DNA of 64,000 bases from Paenibacillus_V sp046244365 (GCF_046244365.1 NZ_CP176395.1:3658001-3722000), one strand, 5' to 3'. Shown: positions 8,783-17,562, numbered from the stretch's first letter. Made by a program: numbers and translations. The notes: a model not told the origin generated them from the letters alone.

Positions 8783-9123
8783 TAAGACGATGCGATGGAC
8801 GAGTAATTCGGCTTGCGAATTTCGGGTAACCGGAATTTATCCGACTTTCTCGTTCGCCGCTTCGTCTTTTTTCTTTAGGATTTTATGTAAATGATGAAGG
8901 AAGGCTCATCTTGCTTGATTCGTGTTTCTAGAGGTTGATGATTGCGAATATCCGAATGATTTCGCGGTAAATGCAAAGATTGATAGATATTCAGGGTAAT
9001 AACAAGCATATATGATGTGAAACGATGATATGGACGAATAAAAACCGAACATTCATCCCTTGACTGACGAACCTGTCATGCGCTAAGATCGTAAGGTAAC
9101 GAATCGCATAATCGTTTTCCACT
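8783..9123. other. intergenic region, nothing assigned
   Basis: About 340 AT-rich bases between the permease stop and the riboswitch. I see no convincing open reading frame, hairpin terminator or repeat. The promoter for the riboswitch transcript should lie near its right end. Confidence 0.5.
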
Positions 9124-9191
9124 GTTCGTATATCCTCAAAGATAAGGTTTTGGGGGTTTCTACAAGGAGCTGTAAAATCCTGGCTACGAAC
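9124..9191 (+). promoter_or_regulatory. purine riboswitch aptamer (guanine-type, C74)
   Basis: P1 is the perfect 7-pair stem GTTCGTA / TACGAAC. P2 is CCTCAAA paired with TTT(T)GGGG around L2 GATAAGG; the J2/3 core TTTCTAC matches the canonical U47-C53. P3 (AGGA/TCCT core with A-G ends) closes L3 CTGTAAA. The L2 GG can pair with the L3 C-T for the usual loop-loop contact. The J3/1 position equivalent to 74 is C (GGCTAC), which in this family means guanine or hypoxanthine rather than adenine. Numbering of the whole aptamer fits the xpt/pbuE class without gaps except one bulge in P2. It sits about 130 bases before the FAD-dehydrogenase gene. Confidence 0.88.
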
Positions 9192-9228
9192 GGGCTGCTA
9201 ACCCGCACCCGTCGTGACAGGATTTTTT
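9174..9228 (+). terminator. riboswitch expression platform: terminator overlapping the aptamer
   Basis: The 5' arm AAAATCCTG plus ACGA(A)CGGG pairs with CCCGTCGT plus CAGGATTTTT and ends in a T run. The 5' arm reuses the P3 and P1 3' strands of the aptamer, so a ligand-stabilised aptamer should block the terminator. That is the pbuE-like ON arrangement and the reverse of xpt-type OFF switches. The mechanism is inferred from pairing only. Confidence 0.75.
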
Positions 9229-9319
9229 GCATGCGCAAAAAAGCCGGACGACCTTCGCCGATGCGGCGGGAAGCGGACTTTTACAAGATGCTGCTTGACT
9301 AACGGGAGGAAGGACGAAC

Positions 9320-10786
9320 ATGGACAACAAATACGATCTGATTGTAGTAGGAGCAGGACCCGCAGGCATCTTCGCCTGTTATGAAATGACATTGAGAGAT
9401 CCGGGAGCGCGCGTGCTGCTGCTGGACAAAGGGCATGACATTTACCGGAGAAGCTGTCCCATCCTGGAAGAAAAAATCAAGCTGTGCCCGCCGCCAGCAG
9501 GCAAGAAGGACTTTGCCGGTTGTTTGCCGGCTTGTTCGATCACAAGCGGCTTCGGCGGCGCAGGCGCATATAGCGACGGCAAATTCAATATTACGACCGA
9601 GTTTGGCGGCTGGATGACCGACTACCTCACCCCCTCCAAAGTTCTGGAGCTGATCCAATATGTCGATTCGATCAACCTGAAGCACGGAGCGACGGAATCG
9701 ATTACCGATCCGACGACGGATGCGATCAAAAGCATCGAGCAGCGCGGCTATGCCGCAGGTCTAAAGCTGCTGCGCGCGGAGGTCCGCCATCTAGGAACGG
9801 AGCAAAACCTGGAGATTTTAAAGTCGATTTACGAATACTTGAACAGCAGAGTCGAAATGATGTTCAAAACGGAAGTCGAAGACATCGTTACGGCGAAGGA
9901 GAGCGGCGGATATCGCGTAACAGGCGTTGTACTCAAAGACGGCAGAACGTTCGTAAGCGATTGCGTCATGATCGCACCGGGACGCGACGGCTCCTCCTGG
10001 CTGACCGGCGTCCTCAAGAAACGACGCCTTCCCATGTACAACAATCAAGTCGACGTGGGCGTCAGAGTGGAAACGAGCGACGTAGTCATGCGCGAAATCA
10101 ACGAGCACTTGTACGAGGGCAAGTTTATATATAACACATCGGTCGGCACGCGGGTGCGCACCTTTTGCAGCAATCCGTCCGGACACGTCGTCGTAGAAAA
10201 TCACAGCGGCGTCATGGCGGCGAACGGTCACTCCTATAAAGATCCTGCGCTCGGATCGTCCAATACGAACTTCGCACTTCTCGTTTCGCACAAATTTACC
10301 GAGCCGTTCGACAAGCCAAACGAATATGCGCGGGAAATATGCAGGCGTGCGAACGATTTTTCCAGCGGAGGCGTAATCGTTCAGAAGTACGGCGATATTA
10401 TGCGGGGGAGACGTTCGACGGCCGAGCGGATTCGCGAGGGTTTTCTGGAGCCGACGCTGAAAGAGGCTATACCCGGTGATCTCGGGCTGGTGCTGCCTTA
10501 CAACACGATGAAGAGCCTTGTCGAAATGGTCGAGGCATTAGATAAGGTAACGCCGGGTATCGCCTCGGAGCACACGTTGTTTTACGGCGTGGAGGCGAAA
10601 TTTTATTCCGCCCGGCCGAAGCTGAACGAGCGGTTCGAAACCGAGATCGCCGGCTTGTTTTGCGGCGGCGATGGCGCCGGCATGACGCGCGGACTCGCAC
10701 AGGCCGGAGCATGCGGCGTTTGGATCGCCCGCTGCGTTAGCGAGCGGCTTTCCGAGAGGATTGCGGCAAGCGCAGCCGGCAAATAA
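9320..10786 (+). CDS. FAD-dependent dehydrogenase (COG2509-like)
   Basis: A 488-residue flavoprotein. The N-terminus DLIVVGAGPAGIFACYEM is a Rossmann FAD site (GXGXXG) and the C-terminal GLFCGGDGAGMTRGLAQAGACGVWIA is the second FAD contact. A Cys-rich stretch (CPILEEKIKLCPPPAG...GCLPACSITSGFGG) after the first strand is typical of this uncharacterised dehydrogenase group. A GGAGGAAGG site precedes the ATG. The substrate is unknown. Control by a guanine-type riboswitch hints at a role connected with purine metabolism or with a purine-linked cofactor. Confidence 0.88.
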   Translation: MDNKYDLIVVGAGPAGIFACYEMTLRDPGARVLLLDKGHDIYRRSCPILEEKIKLCPPPAGKKDFAGCLPACSITSGFGGAGAYSDGKFNITTEFGGWMTDYLTPSKVLELIQYVDSINLKHGATESITDPTTDAIKSIEQRGYAAGLKLLRAEVRHLGTEQNLEILKSIYEYLNSRVEMMFKTEVEDIVTAKESGGYRVTGVVLKDGRTFVSDCVMIAPGRDGSSWLTGVLKKRRLPMYNNQVDVGVRVETSDVVMREINEHLYEGKFIYNTSVGTRVRTFCSNPSGHVVVENHSGVMAANGHSYKDPALGSSNTNFALLVSHKFTEPFDKPNEYAREICRRANDFSSGGVIVQKYGDIMRGRRSTAERIREGFLEPTLKEAIPGDLGLVLPYNTMKSLVEMVEALDKVTPGIASEHTLFYGVEAKFYSARPKLNERFETEIAGLFCGGDGAGMTRGLAQAGACGVWIARCVSERLSERIAASAAGK

Positions 10787-10795
10787 GGAAGCGGA

Positions 10796-10843
10796 GAGGC
10801 TGTCTCGAAAGCCATGTTAGTGGCGGCGGGACGGCCTCTTTTT
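10796..10843 (+). terminator. probable intrinsic terminator after the FAD dehydrogenase gene
   Basis: GAGGC(T)GTC pairs with GAC-GGCCTC across a long internal loop and is followed by TTTTT, starting 10 bases after the stop codon. Confidence 0.65.
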
Positions 10844-11010
10844 GCGAGATTTGGTATGACGTGTCATGCATTGGTATACACAAGCTGACTTCGTACACTG
10901 AAATTTCTAGCAAACTCCACAAATTGACATCCAATCACCCCCCCAAAAAAATTGACATCAAACAAACTAAACACCCCTCCTAAACAACCCCGCCACTAAA
11001 AGAGAATGCA

Positions 11011-11250
11011 GGTTCATTGATAGTGAACCAAAGTTCACTATCAATGAACCTATATTCACTATTTCAGCTCTAAAATGTAGCCACCACCGAAATAGTGAAG
11101 AAAGCTTCACTAATAGTGAACCTCCCGGTCAAATAGTCCCGTTTGCTTCACTATCCGCTCAAATAAGGAGAGTTCGAGCTAAAATAGTGAAGTTTGGTTC
11201 ACAATTAGTGAACTCAGGTTCACTCAGGTTCACTCAGGCTCACTCGGGCC
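11011..11250. repeat. cluster of nested TTCACTAT inverted and tandem repeats
   Basis: Within 240 bases: an 18-pair perfect hairpin (11011-11028 with 11033-11050, loop CAAA); an 11-pair inverted repeat TTCACTATTTC / GAAATAGTGAA (11055-11065 with 11089-11099); the palindrome TTCACTA-A-TAGTGAA (11106-11120); CTTCACTAT / ATAGTGAAG (11146-11154 with 11184-11192); GTTCAC...GTGAAC (11197-11213); then a 10-bp tandem unit (ACTCAGGTTC) about three times at 11212-11250. No coding potential is seen. All arms share the same TTCACTA core, so this is one expanded repeat family. Confidence 0.85.
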
Positions 11251-11267
11251 CATCACAGTCCCTCTCG

Positions 11268-11320
11268 CAGCGCAAAACAAAAGGCTATTGCAAAGGTGTA
11301 GAAAACCTTTTGCAATAGCC
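11268..11320 (-). terminator. intrinsic terminator of the LTA synthase-like gene
   Basis: On the minus strand a 14-pair stem (GGCTATTGCAAAAGG / CCTTTGCAATAGCC) is followed by TTTTGTTTTG, 13 bases beyond the stop codon of the leftward gene. Confidence 0.88.
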
Positions 11321-11332
11321 CTAACGACTATC

Positions 11333-13444
11333 TTATTTCGCGTTAACCTGCAGCTTTTGTCCGTTCGATTGCGAAATGACCTCGTTCTTGTTATCGATGA
11401 CCCGGATATCAAGATCGAGTGTTCCCGCTTTGGCAGTCAGCTCGGCCGGAAGCTCCGCGAATAGTTCCGTTTCGCTGACATAAGTCGTCGGCTGCGGCTT
11501 GCCGCCGACATAGACGACGCTGCCGTGTGAGAAGTTTTTGCCCGAGACGGTAATCTTGGTTTTGCCTCCTCCGGCTGTTACCACGTCCGGCGTCAACCGG
11601 TCGATCGACATCGGGCCGTTGCCCAGGGTGAAGTTCGGATTGACAATTTTGTCCTTGAAATCTTTGTAGCCGTGACGTTCGCCAAAAATGATGTCGTATT
11701 GCAGATATTCGTATTGTTTCATGTCCTCTACCGAAATATTCATTTTTTCATAGTAGTTTTTCGGAGGAATGACCGGCGATTTTTTCCAAAGGTTATGCAG
11801 GAAATCCGTATAATACGTTCCCGGCAGCTTTGCGAGATCCAGCACGTAAGGGCTGATAAAAGACGGGCTCATGTCGAGCGTATCTTTTTTCTCGGGCAAG
11901 TAGTTGTTCCAGACAAGCACCGGCGTGCGGTGCATTTTGTTGAGGAAATCGGGATCGTCCTCGCCGCTGATCAGCTTGGTTTCGCGGTACACTTTGTAAT
12001 CGTCGCCAAGCGACGGCAGATGGTCGCCGAAGAAAACAAGGATCGTCGGCTCGCTTATGCTGCTGTAGTATTCCACCATCGATTGCAGCATTTTATCGAC
12101 GTCGATCAGCCCTTGCGCGTACGTTTCCAGGAAGCCGATCGATTCGGCGGACACGTCGGCCTTCACGTCGATTGTATTTTTCTTGAACTTCCCGGGATAG
12201 TAGTGAAAGTGATTTTCCATCGTATTTGCAAAAATAAAGTCGGGCCCCGAGCTTTTTTTGCTCTCGTTGATGATCATGTTCGCGACTTCGCTGTCGGCGA
12301 TATAAGGACCTTCGTAAACCGGATTGAAAAATTCGATGCTCTGGTATTTGCCGAAGCCGAAATTTTTGTATACTTTGTTGGCGTTAAAATACCAGTTATG
12401 GAACGGGCTGATCGCCGTAGACGTATAGCCCTGTCTCCCCAAAATGCTTGCAAGCGAATCGACTTCATGGTCGATGTACTGGTTATACGCGATCGAGCCT
12501 TGCGGCAGGAAACGCATCGAGTTGCCGGTCAGCACCTCGAATTCGACGTTGGCCGTTCCGCCCCCGAACTGAGGCGACAAGATCGTGCCGCTGGACGTCT
12601 TCTTCTGCAGCGCATGAAAGAAGGGAAGCGGGTCTCGGCTAAAGGTTACGCCGGGCAGCTGCGTCGCATCGAAGAACGATTCGCTCAGCACGACGATCAC
12701 GTTCGGTTTGACGCCGTTTTCGGCATTGGCAATGGCCGGTTTGGACGCCTGATTGAGAATCTCGTCGATCTTCGCGCTGTCATACTCGCTCATTTGCTTC
12801 ACGAACAAATATTCCAAATTCATATAAGTAGATAGCGCAAAGCCGTTCGTCTTCATATTGTCCGTCTGATTCCAAGGCATATTGCCTATTCCGAAGAGCG
12901 ACCGTTTCACATCGACGGGTTTGTCCACGTAGATTACCGCGAGCAAAGCGACTGCGGCAACCGCAAGGGCGGCGCGTTCTTTCCAGAATGCTTTCGCGCG
13001 CAGCTTCGGCAGCGTGCGAAGAATGAGATAACTGACGACCAGATAAGCGATAATGGCGCCGATGACGTTCACGTTCAGTATGTTTTTCACATATTGCGCC
13101 ATATCGGAAGTTTCGCTTGTGAGCACGAAATCCCAAGGCAGCAGGGGCACGCCCAAAATCTTTTGCTTCGTGCCACTTATCAAGCCAAGAACGAGGAGCG
13201 GAACGGATACGATCCAATAGGCCCATTTCACTCTCCCGATCAGAGCGAGACATGCCATGATTAAGCCGAACGTGAGAAGCCCGTTAAACAGCAGCTGCCC
13301 GATATGGCTGAAGCACCAGCTGAACGTATCCCCCAGATTTCCCCGGCTCAGCCATTCCATCAAAAATACTAGCCAAATGGACAAAATAAAAACGGCATAC
13401 CTGTGTTTGCCGTAACGGCCGAGCGACCGCAAAAAGTTTCCCAT
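11333..13444 (-). CDS. LTA synthase family protein (sulfatase fold) with C-terminal IPT/TIG-like domain
   Basis: A membrane enzyme of about 703 residues. Five hydrophobic helices fill the first 190 residues. An extracellular alkaline-phosphatase/sulfatase domain follows, with VIVVLSESFFDAT (metal-binding Glu), the nucleophile region SPQFGGGTANVEFEVLTG (Thr) and FGDHLPSLG (metal-binding Asp-His). The family polymerises glycerol phosphate from phosphatidylglycerol. The last 90 residues (SIDRLTPDVVTAGGGKTKI... to the end) look like an IPT/TIG immunoglobulin-like domain, not usual in LtaS. The start at 13444 has GGGAG 8 bases upstream; ATG 13459, five codons earlier, is an alternative with a closer GGAG. 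A four-repeat PhoP-type box precedes it. The gene is monocistronic. Confidence 0.88.
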   Translation of the reverse strand: MGNFLRSLGRYGKHRYAVFILSIWLVFLMEWLSRGNLGDTFSWCFSHIGQLLFNGLLTFGLIMACLALIGRVKWAYWIVSVPLLVLGLISGTKQKILGVPLLPWDFVLTSETSDMAQYVKNILNVNVIGAIIAYLVVSYLILRTLPKLRAKAFWKERAALAVAAVALLAVIYVDKPVDVKRSLFGIGNMPWNQTDNMKTNGFALSTYMNLEYLFVKQMSEYDSAKIDEILNQASKPAIANAENGVKPNVIVVLSESFFDATQLPGVTFSRDPLPFFHALQKKTSSGTILSPQFGGGTANVEFEVLTGNSMRFLPQGSIAYNQYIDHEVDSLASILGRQGYTSTAISPFHNWYFNANKVYKNFGFGKYQSIEFFNPVYEGPYIADSEVANMIINESKKSSGPDFIFANTMENHFHYYPGKFKKNTIDVKADVSAESIGFLETYAQGLIDVDKMLQSMVEYYSSISEPTILVFFGDHLPSLGDDYKVYRETKLISGEDDPDFLNKMHRTPVLVWNNYLPEKKDTLDMSPSFISPYVLDLAKLPGTYYTDFLHNLWKKSPVIPPKNYYEKMNISVEDMKQYEYLQYDIIFGERHGYKDFKDKIVNPNFTLGNGPMSIDRLTPDVVTAGGGKTKITVSGKNFSHGSVVYVGGKPQPTTYVSETELFAELPAELTAKAGTLDLDIRVIDNKNEVISQSNGQKLQVNAK

Positions 13445-13499
13445 TGTCCTATCTCCCATTATCTCCAGTATGGTTGGGTGTTTTATAGAACCCCTTTTT

Positions 13500-13538
13500 T
13501 ATTAATAGAACGTTAACGCCGCATTAACGGATTGTAAA
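13500..13538 (-). promoter_or_regulatory. PhoP-type box (four hexamers, 11-bp period) upstream of the LTA synthase-like gene
   Basis: Read leftward: TTTACA-n5-TTAATG-n5-TTAACG-n5-TTAATA, four direct TT(A/T)A-type hexamers exactly 11 bases apart. This is the geometry of Bacillus Pho boxes (TTAACA-like repeats with about 5-base spacers). A possible -10 (TATAAA, about 13487-13482) follows 13 bases after the last repeat. Phosphate-dependent control of the teichoic-acid-type enzyme is the natural reading. Confidence 0.65.
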
Positions 13539-13855
13539 CGATCTAGGCCATTATATCACGCCGGACGTTCGCTCAAAAGAAGCAATTATAAGTAGAAACG
13601 CTTAAATATTTCTTAATTCTAGTTGAAATTCGTCCGAAAAAGGTTGGATGATTTTGTGCCGTACCGGGAAGTCTGCTGCGTGGATGAAAATAATGCTATG
13701 AAAACACAAGAAAAAGTAATGATGCTCCCCTATGAATGAAATCGTCGTCAGCCTAAAATGAGAACAACAAAGAAACCCGCGTTACGATGCGATGCATCCG
13801 CTGCCGGCGGGACCCAGACTTGATAAACATCATATAGAGACAAAGGGGGAATACG
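13539..13855. other. divergent intergenic region
   Basis: Leader of the sugar ABC operon. Apart from the PhoP box at its left edge I see no clear hairpin, operator or small gene. A weak cre-like match (TAGAAACGCTTAAA near 13585) has two mismatches and is not called. Confidence 0.5.
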
Positions 13856-14812
13856 ATGCAGCAGCATGCGACTGAGCTAAACCGGACGGTACCGGCCAAA
13901 AAGGCATCAAGACGCCTTTTGACCGACATCCGCAAAGATTGGGATCTATACCTGGCATTGGTGCCGGGCATTCTTTTCTTGCTTCTTTTCAAGTACACAC
14001 CGATGTACGGCATCGTGATTGCATTTAAGGATTTCAATATTTTCGATGGTATGGCCGCAAGCCCTTGGGTAGGCATGGATAACTTTAAACGGTTGTTCAC
14101 GACGCCGGACTTCGCGATGGTTTTCAAAAATACGCTGATTATTTCCTTATATAAAATCGTGTTTTTGTTTCCGCTTCCGATCGTTATCGCCATTCTAATG
14201 AACGAACTGAAAAATATGATCTTCAAACGGACGATCCAAACGATCATCTACTTGCCTCACTTCTTGTCTTGGGTTATCGTCAGCGGCTTGTTCCTCGACC
14301 TGTTGTCCGTCAACGGCGGGCTTATCAACCGGATGATCGTGGCGCTCGGCGGCGAGCCGATCGCGTTCTTCTTGAACAATGAAGTGTTCCGTTCCGTACT
14401 GATTACTTCGGCGGGCTGGAAGGAAGTAGGCTGGAGCGCCATCGTTTACTTGGCGGGACTCAGCGGTATCGATCCTCAGCTGTACGAAGCGGCCAAGATG
14501 GACGGCGCGAATAAATGGAAACAAATTTGGCACATCACGCTTCCCGGACTTTTGCCGATCATTACGCTTATGTTCATTTTGCGGCTCGGCCATATTTTGG
14601 AAGCAGGCTCCGATCAAATTCTCGTCATGTACAACCCGACCGTTTATAAGGTGTCCGACGTCATCGGCACTTACGTATACCGAATCGGTCTCGGCGAGCA
14701 GGATTACAGCTTCTCGACGGCAGTCGGCTTGTTCGAATCGGTTATCGCCTTCGTGCTGATCATCGGCGGCAACTACTTGTGCCGGAGATTTCTTAACCGG
14801 AGTATCTGGTAA
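13856..14812 (+). CDS. carbohydrate ABC transporter permease (LplB type, CUT1)
   Basis: A 318-residue inner-membrane subunit with six helices after a basic N-terminus. The EAA loop YEAAKMDGANKWKQIWHITLPGLLPI (about 200-225) contacts the ATPase. DWDLYLALVPGILFLLLFKYTPMYGIVIAFKDFN is the hallmark start of LplB-like permeases for complex sugars. A GGGGGAATACG site precedes the ATG. First gene of a three-gene unit with the permease at 14936 and the binding protein at 15983; no ATPase is present, as usual for this family, where an MsmX-like ATPase is shared. Confidence 0.93.
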   Translation: MQQHATELNRTVPAKKASRRLLTDIRKDWDLYLALVPGILFLLLFKYTPMYGIVIAFKDFNIFDGMAASPWVGMDNFKRLFTTPDFAMVFKNTLIISLYKIVFLFPLPIVIAILMNELKNMIFKRTIQTIIYLPHFLSWVIVSGLFLDLLSVNGGLINRMIVALGGEPIAFFLNNEVFRSVLITSAGWKEVGWSAIVYLAGLSGIDPQLYEAAKMDGANKWKQIWHITLPGLLPIITLMFILRLGHILEAGSDQILVMYNPTVYKVSDVIGTYVYRIGLGEQDYSFSTAVGLFESVIAFVLIIGGNYLCRRFLNRSIW

Positions 14813-14935
14813 GAAGAAGCCCATATTATTTGAGATGATCTTAGATGCCGAGCCGGACGGCTTGACGCTTACGAAAGAAGCGTTTCCGCGAAACGCTGCA
14901 GCAGCGTTATAACGAACGCTAGAGGAGGAACATGC

Positions 14936-15865
14936 ATGAAAGAGGCTTCATTGGAATCGACCTCTGCCGTTGGCGGAAGCCCGATAAAAGCCAGCGCCGG
15001 AGAAAAAATATTTTACGCAGCAAACTATTTGTTCTTCATTCTCATAGGTTTCACCATGCTCTTCCCGTTCTTGAACTTGATCGCCAAATCCATGAGCAGC
15101 GAGGAAGCGGTCATTTCGGGCAAGGTAACGCTTCTCCCGGTGGATATTCAGTTCGGCACGTATCAGTACGTGCTGAAGGACGCGATGTTCCTGAACGCGT
15201 TCAAGATTTCGATCATCATTACGGTATTAGGCTCCTTGCTTGCTCTCATTATGACGGCAATCGCCGCCTATCCGCTGTCCAAACCGCGTTTGCGCGGTAG
15301 GACGTTCTTCATTCTGATGTACATTTTCACCATGCTTTTCAGCGGGGGACTCATTCCGACATACCTGCTTATGCAGAACCTGCATCTGGTCAACAAGCTG
15401 CCGGTCCTGTTCCTGCCCGGCATGATCAGCGTGTTCAACCTTCTTATCATTAAGAGCTATTTCGAGACGCTGCCCGACAGTTTGGAGGAATCGGCCAAGC
15501 TTGACGGGGCCAGCAACCTGCAAATTTTGTTCCGGATTACGCTACCCTTATCCTTGCCGGTATTCGCGACGATTACGCTGTTCTACGCTGTAGGTTTCTG
15601 GAACGACTATTTCTTGTCCATGATCTACATCAACTCGGCGGATTTGAAGCCGCTTCAGCTTTATTTGAAGGAACTGATCGTGCATGCGAACAATGCCTTT
15701 AACATGGTTGACGGAAAAATCAATGTAGATTCCGCTATGAACGCTACACCTCAAGCTATCCAATCGGCGGCAATCTTGCTTGCCACCATTCCGATCCTGA
15801 TCGTGTACCCGTTCCTGCAAAAGTATTTCGTTAAAGGCGTTCTGGTTGGATCGGTCAAAGAGTAG
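14936..15865 (+). CDS. carbohydrate ABC transporter permease (LplC type, CUT1)
   Basis: A 309-residue partner of the preceding permease. It has six helices, the EAA loop LEESAKLDGASNLQILFRITLPLSLPV, and the conserved end KYFVKGVLVGSVKE seen in LplC/YtcP permeases. Two ATGs lie 4 bases apart (14932, 14936); only the second is in frame and has GGAGGAA 6 bases before it. The 123-base gap from the previous gene contains no terminator, so co-transcription is expected. Confidence 0.93.
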   Translation: MKEASLESTSAVGGSPIKASAGEKIFYAANYLFFILIGFTMLFPFLNLIAKSMSSEEAVISGKVTLLPVDIQFGTYQYVLKDAMFLNAFKISIIITVLGSLLALIMTAIAAYPLSKPRLRGRTFFILMYIFTMLFSGGLIPTYLLMQNLHLVNKLPVLFLPGMISVFNLLIIKSYFETLPDSLEESAKLDGASNLQILFRITLPLSLPVFATITLFYAVGFWNDYFLSMIYINSADLKPLQLYLKELIVHANNAFNMVDGKINVDSAMNATPQAIQSAAILLATIPILIVYPFLQKYFVKGVLVGSVKE

Positions 15866-15982
15866 AGCGGTGCAAAAAGTTTTGAGAGGGGTGATGCCCG
15901 CAAAACGCGAGGGTATTCACGAATATACATGAAGAAATGAACAGATGTACAAATGATGCACATAACCAGGGGAGGTTCATCT

Positions 15983-17500
15983 ATGCTTAAGAAATCATTG
16001 GTTACCGTCGTTTCTACCGCTCTGCTTGCTACTGCAGCCGTCGGTTGCGGATCGGGAGACGATAAGAAAACGGGCACGTCAGCTTCGCCATCCGCCGCTC
16101 CGGCGAGCGCTTCACCTTCGAACGGTCCTAAGCCGCAATTGAAACAACTGATGCAGTTCGACCGTTATGATCCCAACAAGGATCCGGTCGCGACGTTCCT
16201 GAAAGAGAAAACGGGCTATGATGTCGTTTACGAGCAATTGCCTGCAGAGAACGGCGACGAGAAGCTGAACCTGCTGATGGCTAACAAAGAGCCTTACGAT
16301 ATCATGAAGCTCAGCTCGGCGCAATTCGCCAAACTGGTAAGCTCCGGCGCTTTGGAGCCGCTTGACGATCTGCTTAACAAATACGGCAAAAACCTGAAAG
16401 CCTCCATCAGCCAAGAGTCTTGGGACGCGGTAAAAGTTGACGGCAAAATTTACGCGATTCCGGAAACGGGCTCCGGCGTAACCGTCTCGCAATCGCTTGT
16501 CGTACGTCAAGACTGGATGGATGAGCTGGGCCTGAAAATCCCGACTACGGCCGACGAACTGTACAATGTTTTGAAAACGATTAAAGACAAGAAGAAAATC
16601 ATTCCGCTCACAGGCGGTAAAGCGCCGGTTCTTCCGGATATCGCATCGACTTTCGGCGTCACGACGACTTGGAAAGACAGCGGAGGCAAGCTGATTCATG
16701 CCGTTGAAGATCCGGGTATGAAAGACTACTTAACGTTCATGCTTAAGCTGTACAAAGAGGGCTTGATCGATACCGAATGGCCGGTCAATACCGCCGACAA
16801 AGCGATGCAAAAAATGACGAGCGGCCAAGCGGCTATGTTCAGCCTTTCCTGGTGGATCGCGCCGAACCTCGTGAATCCGTTCAAGAAGAACTTTCCGAAC
16901 GTCGCTTTGACGACGATTCCGAACCTGAAAAATAAAGAGGGCAAAGCCCAGGTTCTCGGAACGGGCACAGCCGTCGGCTGGTTCATCTCGGTTCCGAAAT
17001 TCGCGAAAAATAAAGAAGAAGCGATCAAGTATATGGATATGAAATTGCAGCCTGATATCTTCAAAGAGCTTGCAATCGGTAAAGAAGGCGTTCACCATAC
17101 GTTCAAAGACGGCAAATACTTCCCGATTCTTCCGATCTTCAACGACGAGCGGAACAACGGCAGCGCATACCTGACGGGCGTCGACGAGAAAAACTATCCG
17201 ACTTACTGGCAAGCGCGCTCCCGTAAAGACGAGAACGTTGCGGCATACTTCGACAAGTTCCAAGAAAATGCGAAGGGCATCATCGTACTCGATCCGCTGG
17301 CAAAAGCGCCACAGCTCGAAGGCATTTCCAAGAACGTTCAAAAGCTGAACAAGCTGCAAGAAGATACGTTCACCAAATTCATTACCGGCGCAGAACCAAT
17401 CGAAAACTACGATAAGTTCCTGCAACAATGGAAATCGAGCGGCGGCGACGAAATGATCAAAGCAGCTAACGATTGGTACAAAACCGCAGCCAAGAAATAA
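15983..17500 (+). CDS. extracellular sugar-binding lipoprotein of ABC importer 1
   Basis: A 505-residue extracellular solute-binding protein. The start at 15983 has GGGGAGG 7 bases upstream; the frame reaches back to 15953 without a site. The signal peptide ends in a lipobox-like TAAVGCGSG, followed by a Ser/Ala/Pro linker. The body is of the large LplA type (about 500 residues) found with LplB/LplC permeases; it has LGTGTAVGWFISVPKFAKNKEEAIKYMD and the C-terminal QQWKSSGGDEMIKAANDWYKTA. The ligand is unknown, probably an oligosaccharide. The gene ends at a strong terminator. Confidence 0.92.
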   Translation: MLKKSLVTVVSTALLATAAVGCGSGDDKKTGTSASPSAAPASASPSNGPKPQLKQLMQFDRYDPNKDPVATFLKEKTGYDVVYEQLPAENGDEKLNLLMANKEPYDIMKLSSAQFAKLVSSGALEPLDDLLNKYGKNLKASISQESWDAVKVDGKIYAIPETGSGVTVSQSLVVRQDWMDELGLKIPTTADELYNVLKTIKDKKKIIPLTGGKAPVLPDIASTFGVTTTWKDSGGKLIHAVEDPGMKDYLTFMLKLYKEGLIDTEWPVNTADKAMQKMTSGQAAMFSLSWWIAPNLVNPFKKNFPNVALTTIPNLKNKEGKAQVLGTGTAVGWFISVPKFAKNKEEAIKYMDMKLQPDIFKELAIGKEGVHHTFKDGKYFPILPIFNDERNNGSAYLTGVDEKNYPTYWQARSRKDENVAAYFDKFQENAKGIIVLDPLAKAPQLEGISKNVQKLNKLQEDTFTKFITGAEPIENYDKFLQQWKSSGGDEMIKAANDWYKTAAKK

Positions 17501-17524
17501 TTCATTGTTTATAGAGCATCCTAT

Positions 17525-17562
17525 CCTCAAGGCAGCCGAAGAGCTTGCCTTGAGGTTTTTTC
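17525..17562 (+). terminator. intrinsic terminator after ABC importer 1
   Basis: A perfect 10-pair stem CCTCAAGGCA / TGCCTTGAGG followed by TTTTTTCTTTT, 25 bases after the stop codon. Confidence 0.92.

Noticed and set aside
11011..11250. CRISPR array
   Set aside because: Units are palindromic and irregularly spaced; no uniform repeats with unique spacers, and no cas genes nearby.
11672..12835. Long open frame (387 codons) on the plus strand opposite the LTA synthase-like gene
   Set aside because: Antisense shadow of a clearly conserved gene; no domain, no ribosome site.
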